Shown: positions 53,923 through 61,802 of the stretch, in pieces | Numbering within the stretch: the stretch's first letter is position 1 | How the letters are laid out: the number at the start of each line of letters is the position of its first letter | Source of the DNA: Limnohabitans sp. | GTDB taxonomy: Bacteria; Pseudomonadota; Gammaproteobacteria; Burkholderiales; Burkholderiaceae_C | Direction of reading: 5' to 3' | DNA length: 64,000 nucleotides | Assembly (NCBI GenBank): GCA_009693505.1 | Contig: SHXD01000003.1 | Coordinates: forward strand, 1-64,000 | Notes under the pieces: model-generated | The model's database searches: none | The model's input: only the letters and a program-made list of their open reading frames with translations | What the model was told of the DNA's origin: nothing | Translations under genes and position numbers: made by a program

Positions 53923-54957
53923 ATGAAAAAACGTTTCCTACTGAAGACCACGGCCGCATTGTTAGTGACTTGCGCTTTTGGCTTGGCACAAGCTCAAAAT
54001 ACACCCATTAAATTTCAACTCGACTGGCGCTTTGAAGGCCCCTCGGCACTGTTCCTCACACCTGTTGCAAAAGGCTATTTCAAAGACGCCAAGCTCGACG
54101 TCACCGTTGACGCAGGCAACGGTTCTGGCGCCGCAGTAACCCGCGTTGCGTCTGGCAGTTACGACATTGGTTTTGCAGACTTGGCAGCCCTGATGGAATT
54201 CCACGCCAACAACCCCGAAGTACCCAACAAACCTGTGGCCATCATGATGGTCTACAACAACACGCCTGCATCGGTCATGGCACTCAAAAAATCTGGCATC
54301 AAAACGCCAGCCGATTTGGCAGGCAAGAAATTGGGCGCACCCGTTTTTGACGCAGGTCGCCGTGCTTTCCCCATCTTCCAAAAAGCCAACAACATTGGCA
54401 ATGTGGCTTGGACGGCCATGGACCCACCACTGCGTGAAACCATGCTGGTTCGCGGCGACGTAGATGCCATCACAGGCTTCACCTTCACCTCTTTGCTGAA
54501 CATCGAAGCCCGCGGCGTCAAAGCCGATGAAGTGGTCGTGATGCAGTACCCAGACTTTGGCGTGAAGCTCTATGGCAACGCCATCATTGCATCGCCCAAA
54601 ATCATCAAAGAAAATCCGGCTGCAGTCAAAGCTTTCTTGGCCGCCTTCACCAAAGGCGCCAAGGATGTCATTAACAACCCAGCTGCTGTCATTGCCGATG
54701 TCAAAGCGCGCGACGGTATCATCAACGTAGAACTCGAAACACGCCGCTTGCAGTTGGCCATCGACACCGTCATCAACAGCGCTTCAGCACGCGAGGAAGG
54801 TTTTGGTCAAATCAAAGGCCCTCGCCTGTCCCTCATGGCCTCACAAGTGTCTGATGCGTTCAACACCAAAACACGTGTGAAGGCCGACGACATTTGGAAT
54901 GGTTCTTTCTTGCCAAGCGCCAAAGAACTCGACATTCTTCCAAAACTTAAAAAGTAA
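53923..54957 (+). CDS. ABC transporter substrate-binding protein, NMT1/THI5-like
   Basis: A 344-residue periplasmic binding protein: signal peptide (about residues 1-25, ending AQAQ), then the NMT1/SsuA-like fold with FQLDWRFEGPSALFLTPVAKG, DVTVDAGNGSGAAVTRVASG, YDIGFADLAALMEF and the PADLAGKKLGAP hinge segment. NMT1-like proteins bind pyrimidine precursors, nucleobases, riboflavin or sulfonates. The shared operator and position make a purine-pathway compound (for example allantoin, urate or a base) likely, but the sequence does not define the ligand. A GGAGCC ribosome site precedes the ATG. Confidence 0.92.
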   Translation: MKKRFLLKTTAALLVTCAFGLAQAQNTPIKFQLDWRFEGPSALFLTPVAKGYFKDAKLDVTVDAGNGSGAAVTRVASGSYDIGFADLAALMEFHANNPEVPNKPVAIMMVYNNTPASVMALKKSGIKTPADLAGKKLGAPVFDAGRRAFPIFQKANNIGNVAWTAMDPPLRETMLVRGDVDAITGFTFTSLLNIEARGVKADEVVVMQYPDFGVKLYGNAIIASPKIIKENPAAVKAFLAAFTKGAKDVINNPAAVIADVKARDGIINVELETRRLQLAIDTVINSASAREEGFGQIKGPRLSLMASQVSDAFNTKTRVKADDIWNGSFLPSAKELDILPKLKK

Positions 54958-54980
54958 TTGATTCAACGAGGCGGCCTGTT

Positions 54981-55799
54981 TTGAACATTGCAAATTTCGT
55001 TGATTTTCAAAATGTTTGGTTGGCTTACAACGACGAGTTGTTGGCGCAAAACCACTATGCAGTTGAAGACATCAACTTGCAAGTCAAGCAGGGCGAGTTC
55101 ATTGCCATTGTGGGCCCATCGGGCTGCGGTAAGTCCACCTTCATGAAACTGACCACGGGGCTCAAACGTCCCAGCAAAGGGCAAATTTTTGTCGATGGTC
55201 AACCCGTCACAGGTCCCTTGAAAATCAGTGGCATGGCGTTCCAAGCGCCGTCCCTTCTGCCATGGCGTACCACGCTTGACAACGTTTTACTGCCGCTTGA
55301 AATTGTCGAACCCTTTCGCACCCAATTCAAGAAACGCAAAGCAGAATTTGCCGAGCGCGCCAGCAAGCTGTTAAGAACAGTAGGTTTAGGTGGCTACGAA
55401 GACAAATATCCTTGGCAACTGTCTGGCGGCATGCAACAGCGCGCCAGCATTTGCCGCGCACTCATTCACGAACCCAAAATGCTGTTGCTAGACGAACCCT
55501 TTGGTGCGCTCGATGCCTTCACGCGCGAAGAGTTGTGGTGCATCTTGCGCGACCTCTGGACTGAGCAAAAGTTCAATGTCATTTTGGTCACCCACGATTT
55601 GCGCGAATCGGTTTTCCTAGCCGACACGGTGTATGTCATGAGCAAAAGCCCAGGCCGGTTTGTGGTGAAAAAAGAAATTGACTTGCCACGTCCTCGCGAT
55701 TTGGAAGTGACATACACTCCCCAATTCACCCACATCGTTCACGAATTGCGTGGCCACATTGGTGCCATTCGACAAACTGTTGCCGTCATTAACCAATAA
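54981..55799 (+). CDS. ABC transporter ATP-binding protein (nitrate/taurine/NMT1 type)
   Basis: A 272-residue ATPase: Walker A GPSGCGKST, Q-loop FQAPSLLPW, signature LSGGMQQRASICRAL, Walker B LLLDEPFGALD and H-loop VTHDLRES. It powers the NMT1-type importer. The start is the TTG at 54981, with GAGGCGG about eight bases upstream; no in-frame ATG exists before the conserved core. It lies 23 bp after the binding-protein gene and 11 bp before the permease gene. Confidence 0.94.
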   Translation: MNIANFVDFQNVWLAYNDELLAQNHYAVEDINLQVKQGEFIAIVGPSGCGKSTFMKLTTGLKRPSKGQIFVDGQPVTGPLKISGMAFQAPSLLPWRTTLDNVLLPLEIVEPFRTQFKKRKAEFAERASKLLRTVGLGGYEDKYPWQLSGGMQQRASICRALIHEPKMLLLDEPFGALDAFTREELWCILRDLWTEQKFNVILVTHDLRESVFLADTVYVMSKSPGRFVVKKEIDLPRPRDLEVTYTPQFTHIVHELRGHIGAIRQTVAVINQ

Positions 55800-55810
55800 C
55801 AGGCCGTCTT

Positions 55811-56578
55811 GTGAATAAGAAAACTCTAGAAGCAAGCGCACCCTGGATTTTGTTGGTGCTCACCCTTGTCATATGGCAAGCCATCTGCAGCATTTTCAAA
55901 GTTTCAGAATTCATTTTTCCAAGCCCCTACCGAATTGCACAACAAACCGTTGAATTCAGCGGCGTCATTGCGGCCCATGCATGGCGCACTTACTGGGTCA
56001 CCATGGCCGGGTTTGGCATTGCCATTGTGGTGGGCGTTCTGCTTGGTTTTGTCATCGGTAGCTCCAGATTGGCCTATGCAGCGGTCTATCCCCTCATGAC
56101 CGCTTTCAATGCGCTGCCAAAGGCCGCCTTTGTGCCCATCTTGGTGGTGTGGTTTGGCATCGGCATCGGCCCCGCCATTCTCACTGCTTTCCTTATTAGC
56201 TTCTTCCCCATCATGGTCAACATTGCAACAGGTTTGGCCACACTTGAACCCGAGCTTGAAGACGTATTGCGCGTTCTTGGTGCAAAGCGTTGGGATGTCT
56301 TGGTCAAAGTGGGTCTGCCACGCTCTATGCCCTATTTCTTTGGCTCCCTCAAAGTGGCCATTACCTTGGCCTTTGTGGGCACCACCGTGTCCGAGATGAC
56401 GGCGGCCAATGAGGGCATTGGCTATTTGCTCATCTCAGCGGGTTCTGCCATGCAAATGGGCTTGGCTTTCTCTGGCTTGGTGGTGGTGGGCGCCATGGCC
56501 ATGGTGATGTACGAGCTTTTTAGCTACATCGAGAAGCACACCACAGCTTGGGCGCACCGCAGTACCAACAACGAATAA
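55811..56578 (+). CDS. ABC transporter permease (NMT1/taurine type)
   Basis: A 255-residue inner-membrane permease of the BPD_transp_1 family with about six helices and the EAA coupling loop DVLRVLGAKRWDVLVKVGLPRSMPYFF. It completes the binding protein-ATPase-permease set. Starts with GTG at 55811. A 181-bp gap with a GTATAC palindrome separates it from the next gene. Confidence 0.94.
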   Translation: MNKKTLEASAPWILLVLTLVIWQAICSIFKVSEFIFPSPYRIAQQTVEFSGVIAAHAWRTYWVTMAGFGIAIVVGVLLGFVIGSSRLAYAAVYPLMTAFNALPKAAFVPILVVWFGIGIGPAILTAFLISFFPIMVNIATGLATLEPELEDVLRVLGAKRWDVLVKVGLPRSMPYFFGSLKVAITLAFVGTTVSEMTAANEGIGYLLISAGSAMQMGLAFSGLVVVGAMAMVMYELFSYIEKHTTAWAHRSTNNE

Positions 56579-56691
56579 GCGTCTTATTTTTGACTTGCTA
56601 AAATATTATTATTCAAGACTTATTGATGCTTCATTGACCAAATCGCTTGGAAATTTCATTAAAGGCTTGACGTTTCGAGCCGATTCAATAG

Positions 56692-56703
56692 CATGTATAC
56701 ATG
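56692..56703. promoter_or_regulatory. Palindrome CATGTATACATG upstream of the channel operon
   Basis: A perfect 12-base inverted repeat sharing the TGTATACA core of the three stronger operators but not their AAG/CTT flanks. It lies 56 bases before the small membrane-protein gene, in the 181-bp gap after the transporter. It may place that gene, the channel and ureD under the same regulator. Weaker evidence than for the other copies. Confidence 0.35.
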
Positions 56704-56759
56704 TAATGAAATGCCAAATCGGTATTTCACATTTTTGCCATCTTCATGGAACCCTTAAC

Positions 56760-57329
56760 ATGACAGAAAATGTTCACACACACGGTGCTGCTCAAGCAGC
56801 ACCGGTCAATTCGGGCATGCCCAATCGATACGATATTTTATTTCTCATCCTTTTAGCTTGCGTCATGGCCACGGTGTCATGGGTTGGCGTTCTGGCTTAC
56901 AAAGAGGGGTACAAAAACGAAGTCACCAAGCAAAACGGCGAAGCCTGGATGAAGTGGATGAAAGCCAACAGCGAAGCCCGTACCCAGGCAGGCTTCAGCG
57001 TTGAAAATTGCGCTGCGAGCGAAACGGAGCGCAAACGTTGGGGCGACTGCTTCAAGGAACTGACAGAAAAAGTGGCACCCCTGAACAATCTGACCAACCC
57101 ATTTTTAAATGTGCCGGTTCATTTTGTTGCCAAATGCGACCCCAAGGACAGAAGCACTATTGGTGCCATCTTTCTTGAAAAACTGGTGGCAAACCCGCCT
57201 GGCTCGGCTATTCCGGTCACAGCCTCTCAGTTGGTAGACACCGATCCCATCGACACCAAATTAAGCATAAGGCTGACGGTTTGCGACAAGGGTGGCTACG
57301 CCAACAAAGTTGATGAATTTGATTTCTAA
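56760..57329 (+). CDS. Small single-pass membrane protein of unknown function, linked to the K+ channel
   Basis: Not recognised. The likely start is the ATG at 56760 (MTENVHTHG), giving 189 residues; the longer frame to 56595 runs through promoter sequence. One transmembrane helix at about 25-47 follows a short polar N-terminus; the 140-residue C-terminal part is soluble and carries four cysteines (C84, C97, C126, C175), so two disulfides are possible if it is periplasmic. The gene is 11 bp before the channel gene, which suggests a partner or auxiliary subunit, but there is no direct evidence. Confidence 0.7.
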   Translation: MTENVHTHGAAQAAPVNSGMPNRYDILFLILLACVMATVSWVGVLAYKEGYKNEVTKQNGEAWMKWMKANSEARTQAGFSVENCAASETERKRWGDCFKELTEKVAPLNNLTNPFLNVPVHFVAKCDPKDRSTIGAIFLEKLVANPPGSAIPVTASQLVDTDPIDTKLSIRLTVCDKGGYANKVDEFDF

Positions 57330-57340
57330 GGACCACGATC

Positions 57341-58969
57341 ATGCAAATCAATGACTTAGAAGCCCAACTCATCACCGACCATGAAGCCCACATTTCTAGC
57401 GATTTACCGTTTCGCGAATGGCTTTATTGCTGGCTGTTAAACCCTCACATAGAGGGCAATTATCAAAAAACCATCGACCGTTGGATTGGCATCTTGATTG
57501 TGGCCAATTTGTTCGCACTGATATTCGAGCAAGTTCCGGCCATTAATGAACTTTACTCAACTTGGTTTCATTACTTTGACGTGGCCTCTGTGGTCATTTT
57601 CAGCATTGAGTACTTGGTTCGTTTCTACCTAGCGCCCGAGGACGAGGAGTTTAAAAAGCACCGATTCTCGCGGGCCAAATATGCCACCAGTCCCTTTGCC
57701 ATCATTGATTTGATAGCCATCCTGCCTTTCTTTTTGCAAGCCTTTATTTCTATTGACTTGCGCTACCTTAGGTTCTTGCGGCTGCTGCGAATCTTGAAAC
57801 TCTTCCGAGTTTTAATTCCAGCTTACAAAGCGTTCATCATTGCCAACAAAGGCCGCACCTTCCGCCAGCGCGTGCATGCTCTGGTGTTTCCCAGTGCCTA
57901 TGGTGGCGACTTGCACCACCTTTACGACTCTTTCATTGTGGTTTGGGTGGTCATCTCTGTGTTGGCCGTGATCTTGGAATCTGTGCACGGCATTCACTAC
58001 TTGCTGAACATGGAGTTCCTCATTTTGGATGCCATTGCGGTTTCCATCTTCACCTTTGAGTACTGCCTTCGCATGTACTGTTGCGTTGAAGAGCCCGGCT
58101 ACAAAAAGGCCGTTACGGGAAGGATCAAACTGGCCAAATCCACCTCGTCCATCATCGACTTATTGGCCATTGCACCCTTCTTCTTAGAGGTGTTCTTGAA
58201 CCACCTGGTTGACTTGCGATTCATGCGGGTGTTCCGCTTGCTCCGATTGCTCAAGCTCACGCGCTATACAGGTGCCACACAATCACTGATGAAAGTGATC
58301 GCTCGCGAATGGCCTGTGATGGCCGCCTCGGCTTTTATTATGTTACTGCTTGTGGTCATGACCGCCAGCTTAGGCTATTTGTTTGAGCACGAAGCTCAGC
58401 CTGAAAAGTTTGAGAACATTCCCCAATCCATTTACTGGGCGGTGATCACACTGGCCTCTGTGGGTTATGGCGATATATCACCCGTCACACCGGCTGGCCG
58501 CGCCATGACCATTGTGCTGGCTTTGATCGGCATTGGTATTTTTGCGATCCCAGCGGCGCTTTTGTCCTCTGCTTTCAGTGACCAACTCAAAATGGACCGA
58601 GAGGCCTTGGTGAACAAGCTTTACGAAATGCTGTCAGACGGACACATTGACGAAGATGAGGCTTTGTACATCAAAACAGAAGCAAAGCGCTTGCACTTGA
58701 GTGATGAAGAAATAAAGCTCTTGATTGAAAGAGCTAAGCGAGAGCGCGAACTCATGGACGATGTTTCTATCTTGCCGCTGCATAAAATTGCATCCAATAC
58801 AGACCACACCATCGAGCACTACAAACATTTGCTAGGTCAAGTCAGGCAACTTAGCTTGCTAACAGACCAAGAAAAGTTTCAGTCTGCAGTAGACAACTCC
58901 GAAAGATTGACGGAAACAGACAAGAAGCTTTGGACCTTGATTGCCCTTCAGCAATCATCTTCTAAATAA
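57341..58969 (+). CDS. Voltage-gated potassium channel with two tandem voltage-sensor domains
   Basis: A 542-residue inner-membrane protein. First voltage sensor: S1 about 46-63, S2 76-97 (FSIEYLVRFY), S3 118-138 (IIDLIAILPF), S4 141-158 with basic residues at every third position. Second sensor: S1 195-214, S2 224-246 (FTFEYCLRMY), S3 268-288 (IIDLLAIAPF), S4 291-308, again six basic residues. Only the second is followed by a pore: S5 323-347, filter TLASVGYGD at 370-378, S6 386-412. The C-terminal cytoplasmic part has an acidic SDGHIDEDE stretch (432-440) and helices to the end. AAGGA precedes the ATG. ureD begins 11 bp after its stop. Usual Kv proteins have one sensor per chain, so the duplication is odd. 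Confidence 0.9.
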   Translation: MQINDLEAQLITDHEAHISSDLPFREWLYCWLLNPHIEGNYQKTIDRWIGILIVANLFALIFEQVPAINELYSTWFHYFDVASVVIFSIEYLVRFYLAPEDEEFKKHRFSRAKYATSPFAIIDLIAILPFFLQAFISIDLRYLRFLRLLRILKLFRVLIPAYKAFIIANKGRTFRQRVHALVFPSAYGGDLHHLYDSFIVVWVVISVLAVILESVHGIHYLLNMEFLILDAIAVSIFTFEYCLRMYCCVEEPGYKKAVTGRIKLAKSTSSIIDLLAIAPFFLEVFLNHLVDLRFMRVFRLLRLLKLTRYTGATQSLMKVIAREWPVMAASAFIMLLLVVMTASLGYLFEHEAQPEKFENIPQSIYWAVITLASVGYGDISPVTPAGRAMTIVLALIGIGIFAIPAALLSSAFSDQLKMDREALVNKLYEMLSDGHIDEDEALYIKTEAKRLHLSDEEIKLLIERAKRERELMDDVSILPLHKIASNTDHTIEHYKHLLGQVRQLSLLTDQEKFQSAVDNSERLTETDKKLWTLIALQQSSSK

Positions 58970-58980
58970 CACCCGTCCTT

Positions 58981-59811
58981 ATGGTATGGCGCGCTGAACT
59001 CAAACTTGATTACACCCATGAGTCTCAGCGCAGCGTGGCCCGGTATTTGCACCAAGGTCCGCTGCGAATTTTGCAAAGCCTTTACCCAGAAGGCGATCAA
59101 ATTTGTCACAACGTGCTGGTGCATCCACCAGGCGGTTTGGTAGGCGGCGACACTTTAGACATTCAGGTGAGTGTGGCCAAAGGTGCGCATGGCTTGGTCA
59201 GCACGCCTGGTGCCACTCGGTTTTACAAATCCGGGGGGTTCCCTGCCCTTCAGCAAGTTGTTGCGCACGTCTCTGCAGGCGCTAGGTTAGAGTGGCTACC
59301 TTTGGAAGCCATTGCCTACAACGACTGCGAAGCCACCAATCGCGCCATCTTCAATCTGGAGCCGGGTGCAGAACTGATCACATGGGATGTGACGGCTTTA
59401 GGGCTTCCCACTTCCAACTTGTCCTTTGAGCAAGGCTACTTTCAACAACATTTAGAAATTTCAGGCGTGTGGTTGGAAAAAGGCAATGTTCGCGGCAACG
59501 ATGCGCGTTGGCTTAACAGTCCCCTAGGATTGGCAGGGCAAAAATGTTTGGCCAGTTTGGTGTTTGCGGCAGGCACTGCCATTGAACTCAAGCGAGCAGA
59601 AAAAGCACTTGAGGCTGCACGCGAAGTGATAGAAGCACATCCCTTAAAACACCAAGCTGGCATCACGTGTGCTCATCCGCAAGTCCTTGTGCTGCGCGTC
59701 ATGTCACCCTTGGTTGAACCCACCATGGACTTGCTCAAGCAAGTATGGGCCACTTGGCGTCACACGCTGTGGGCCTTGCCCAGCATGCCCCCCAGAATTT
59801 GGAGCGTTTAA
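58981..59811 (+). CDS. ureD: Urease accessory protein UreD
   Basis: Scaffold that, with UreF and UreG, delivers nickel and CO2 to apo-urease. The 276-residue protein has the UreD signatures NVLVHPPGGLVGGDTLDIQV, TPGATRFYKSGG, LEWLPLEAIAYNDC and the C-terminal PPRIWSV, so it looks complete. It lies 11 bp after the potassium channel gene, probably on its transcript, but is separated from ureA by the inverted urt remnant. Its stop overlaps that of the convergent urtE remnant in a TTTAAA. Confidence 0.94.
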   Translation: MVWRAELKLDYTHESQRSVARYLHQGPLRILQSLYPEGDQICHNVLVHPPGGLVGGDTLDIQVSVAKGAHGLVSTPGATRFYKSGGFPALQQVVAHVSAGARLEWLPLEAIAYNDCEATNRAIFNLEPGAELITWDVTALGLPTSNLSFEQGYFQQHLEISGVWLEKGNVRGNDARWLNSPLGLAGQKCLASLVFAAGTAIELKRAEKALEAAREVIEAHPLKHQAGITCAHPQVLVLRVMSPLVEPTMDLLKQVWATWRHTLWALPSMPPRIWSV

Positions 59812-60098
59812 ATCGCCACCAACTGGCGAATGCCTTTGGCTTGCATCTCATGGCCGGGGCCCTTGGCAATCACCTCGCCGCGTTCCATCACCATGTAGGC
59901 GTCAGCCAACTCTTGTGCAAAGTCATAGTACTGCTCGCACAACAACACAGCCATGCGTTGGCCTTGCAAACCCACATCCGCCAATTTGCGAATCACTCGG
60001 CCAATGTCTTTGATGATGCTTGGCTAAATGCCCTCAGTGGGCTCGTCCAAAATAAGCAGCTTGGGCTTGGCCGCTAATGCACGCGCAATGGCCAACTC
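59808..60098 (-). pseudogene. urtE: Remnant of urea ABC transporter ATPase gene urtE (C-terminal part, amber-interrupted)
   Basis: Encodes the last ~95 residues of Urt[24 protein letters not shown], then a TAG (60026-60024), then in the same frame PSIIKDIGRVIRKLADVG, VLLCEQYYDFAQELAD and VMERGEVIAKG to a normal TAA. The TAG stands where the family has glutamine, so a CAG to TAG change explains it. Walker A and the ABC signature are gone. The remnant is joined in frame to the urtA fragment. UrtE cannot function. Confidence 0.88.
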
Positions 60099-60839
60099 TT
60101 TGTAGAAAGGCACATTGGAGTCACCGTTGATGGTGGACACCACAGCAGTTTTACCGCCAGCTGAAAATTTCTTCACATCTGCCACAATCGTTTGGTAGTC
60201 TGAATGGCCAAAGGGTGTGTATTTTTCGTCGATGTCAGAATCTTTCACGCCTTTGCTCTTCAAGTAAGCGCGCAAAATTTTATTGGTAGTACGTGGGTAC
60301 ACATAGTCGGTACCTAACAACACCCAACGCTTGGCAGAGCCACCGTCTTTGCTCATCAAATAGTCAACCGCAGGAATAGCTTGTTGGTTTGGTGCTGCAC
60401 CTGTATAGAAAACGTTTTTAGACAGCTCTTCACCTTCGTACTGCACGGGGTAGAACAGCAAGCCGTTCATTTCTTCAACCCCTGGCAACACAGACTTGCG
60501 TGACACAGAAGTCCAGCAACCGAAAATCACGGACACTTTGTCTTGACCCAAGAGTTGCTTGGTTTTTTCAGCAAACAAAGGCCAGTTAGAAGCAGGATCG
60601 ACCACCACGGGTTCGAGCTTCTTGCCCAACACACCGCCTTTGGCGTTGATTTCATCGATGGCCATCAACACGGTGTCTTTCAACACGGTTTCAGAAATAG
60701 CCATGGTGCCAGACAAGCTGTGCAAAATGCCCACTTTGATGGTGTTAGAAGTTTGAGCTTGTACAGAGAAAGACAAACCACCTGCTACGAGGGCAGATGC
60801 AAGGGCCAAGGCTTTGAGATTGCCACGACGATTCAACAT
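60099..60839 (-). pseudogene. urtA: Truncated urea ABC transporter substrate-binding protein gene urtA
   Basis: Encodes the first ~247 residues of UrtA: signal peptide (to about residue 29), [48 protein letters not shown] and [14 protein letters not shown], then switches without frame change into the urtE remnant (junction near 60092-60098). Full UrtA is about 420 residues, so the C-terminal lobe is lost. urtB, urtC and urtD are absent between the two pieces. The joined frame reads to the TAG at 60024 and would give a 271-residue hybrid. Ligand binding is unlikely. A deletion of several kilobases is the simplest cause. Confidence 0.88.
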
Positions 60840-61163
60840 AAGAGCACTCCAATCAAATTAAGGAAGATTGGTAAACAAGCTAAGAACTGCAACGCTGTCT
60901 ACCCTTTGTAAAGGTTGTGCCAACACGCAGGTTTCTGATCGTGATGAGAGTGGAAATTTCCTGTTCCGATTCAATGAAGAATGAATTTCCACACGCTATC
61001 GGCAGGCCAAATCTCAAAAAATGAACCAAATTTGTGCATTTCATATTTGTTAGTACCAAAATAGTTGCGGCCTTTTGCGGTGCAGCTCAAAGATTCTCAA
61101 AAAGCGCAAGGGCATGCATGTTGCTTGAGGTAAGCTTGAATCTGAACTTCAAACGAGTGCACC
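60840..61163. other. Intergenic region between the urtA remnant and ureA
   Basis: 324 bp without a gene. It carries a sigma54-like site for the urt direction (60907-60922) and must contain, or lie downstream of, the promoter for ureABC, since the urt remnant breaks the path from ureD. I find no strong sigma70 promoter by eye; stretches around 61025-61065 are AT-rich. Confidence 0.5.
60907..60922 (-). promoter_or_regulatory. Sigma54-like promoter element upstream of the urtA remnant
   Basis: On the minus strand TGGCAC-N5-TTACA (60922 to 60907) matches the RpoN consensus TGGCAC-N5-TTGCW with one mismatch in the -12 element. Urea transport operons are commonly nitrogen-controlled, so this is probably the old urt promoter, perhaps decaying. 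Confidence 0.5.
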
Positions 61164-61466
61164 ATGGAACTCACCCCACGCGAAAAAGACAAACTCCTTA
61201 TCTTCACAGCAGGGCTCTTGGCCGAGCGCCGAAAAGCCCGTGGCCTTAAATTGAATTACCCAGAGGCCGTGGCCTACATCAGTGCAGCCGTGATGGAAGG
61301 TGCGCGCGATGGCAAAACCGTGGCGCAACTCATGAGCGAAGGCCGCAGCCTTTTGACGCGCACCGATGTCATGGATGGCATTGCAGAAATGATTCCCGAC
61401 ATTCAAGTGGAAGCCACTTTCCCAGACGGCACCAAGCTGGTCACAGTGCATCAACCCATTGTTTAA
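61164..61466 (+). CDS. ureA: Urease gamma subunit
   Basis: A 100-residue structural subunit of urease, exactly the usual length. It starts [23 protein letters not shown] and contains [25 protein letters not shown] and [16 protein letters not shown]. It stops 10 bp before ureB. Because of the inverted urt remnant it probably has its own promoter in the 324-bp gap rather than being transcribed from ureD. Confidence 0.97.
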   Translation: MELTPREKDKLLIFTAGLLAERRKARGLKLNYPEAVAYISAAVMEGARDGKTVAQLMSEGRSLLTRTDVMDGIAEMIPDIQVEATFPDGTKLVTVHQPIV

Positions 61467-61476
61467 GGACACGGTC

Positions 61477-61800
61477 ATGATTCCAGGCGAACTCATTACA
61501 GACGAAGGCGTGCACACGCTCAACCCAGGGCGCAGAACCACCACGCTGGTCGTACAAAACGGCGGCGACCGGCCTATTCAAGTGGGCTCGCACTATCACT
61601 TTGCAGAAACCAATGGCGCACTGCTTTTCGACCGTGCTGCCGCCCAAGGCATGCGCTTGAACATTGCAGCGGGCACAGCGGTCCGGTTCGAGCCCGGCCA
61701 ACAACGCACCGTTGAATTGGTCGACTACAGCGGCAAGCGCGAGGTCTATGGCTTCAGAGCCTTGGTCAATGGCGCACTGCCCGCCGTGAAAGGAAATTGA
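61477..61800 (+). CDS. ureB: Urease beta subunit
   Basis: A 107-residue structural subunit. The ATG at 61477 ([19 protein letters not shown]), with AAGGA ten bases upstream, is chosen over an open TTG at 61459 that overlaps ureA. Family motifs: [14 protein letters not shown] and [17 protein letters not shown], ending [11 protein letters not shown]. It stops 2 bp before the ureC ATG. Confidence 0.97.
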   Translation: MIPGELITDEGVHTLNPGRRTTTLVVQNGGDRPIQVGSHYHFAETNGALLFDRAAAQGMRLNIAAGTAVRFEPGQQRTVELVDYSGKREVYGFRALVNGALPAVKGN

Positions 61801-61802
61801 TC

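Noticed and set aside
59813-59829. TCGCCA/TGGCGA hairpin just after ureD
   Set aside because: No T run follows and the bases belong to the urtE remnant; not convincing as a terminator.
60024-60839. Reading the urtA'-'urtE frame as a genuine 271-residue binding protein
   Set aside because: Its last ~25 residues are UrtE ATPase sequence (Walker B region) and the C-terminal lobe of UrtA is missing; best explained as a deletion pseudogene.
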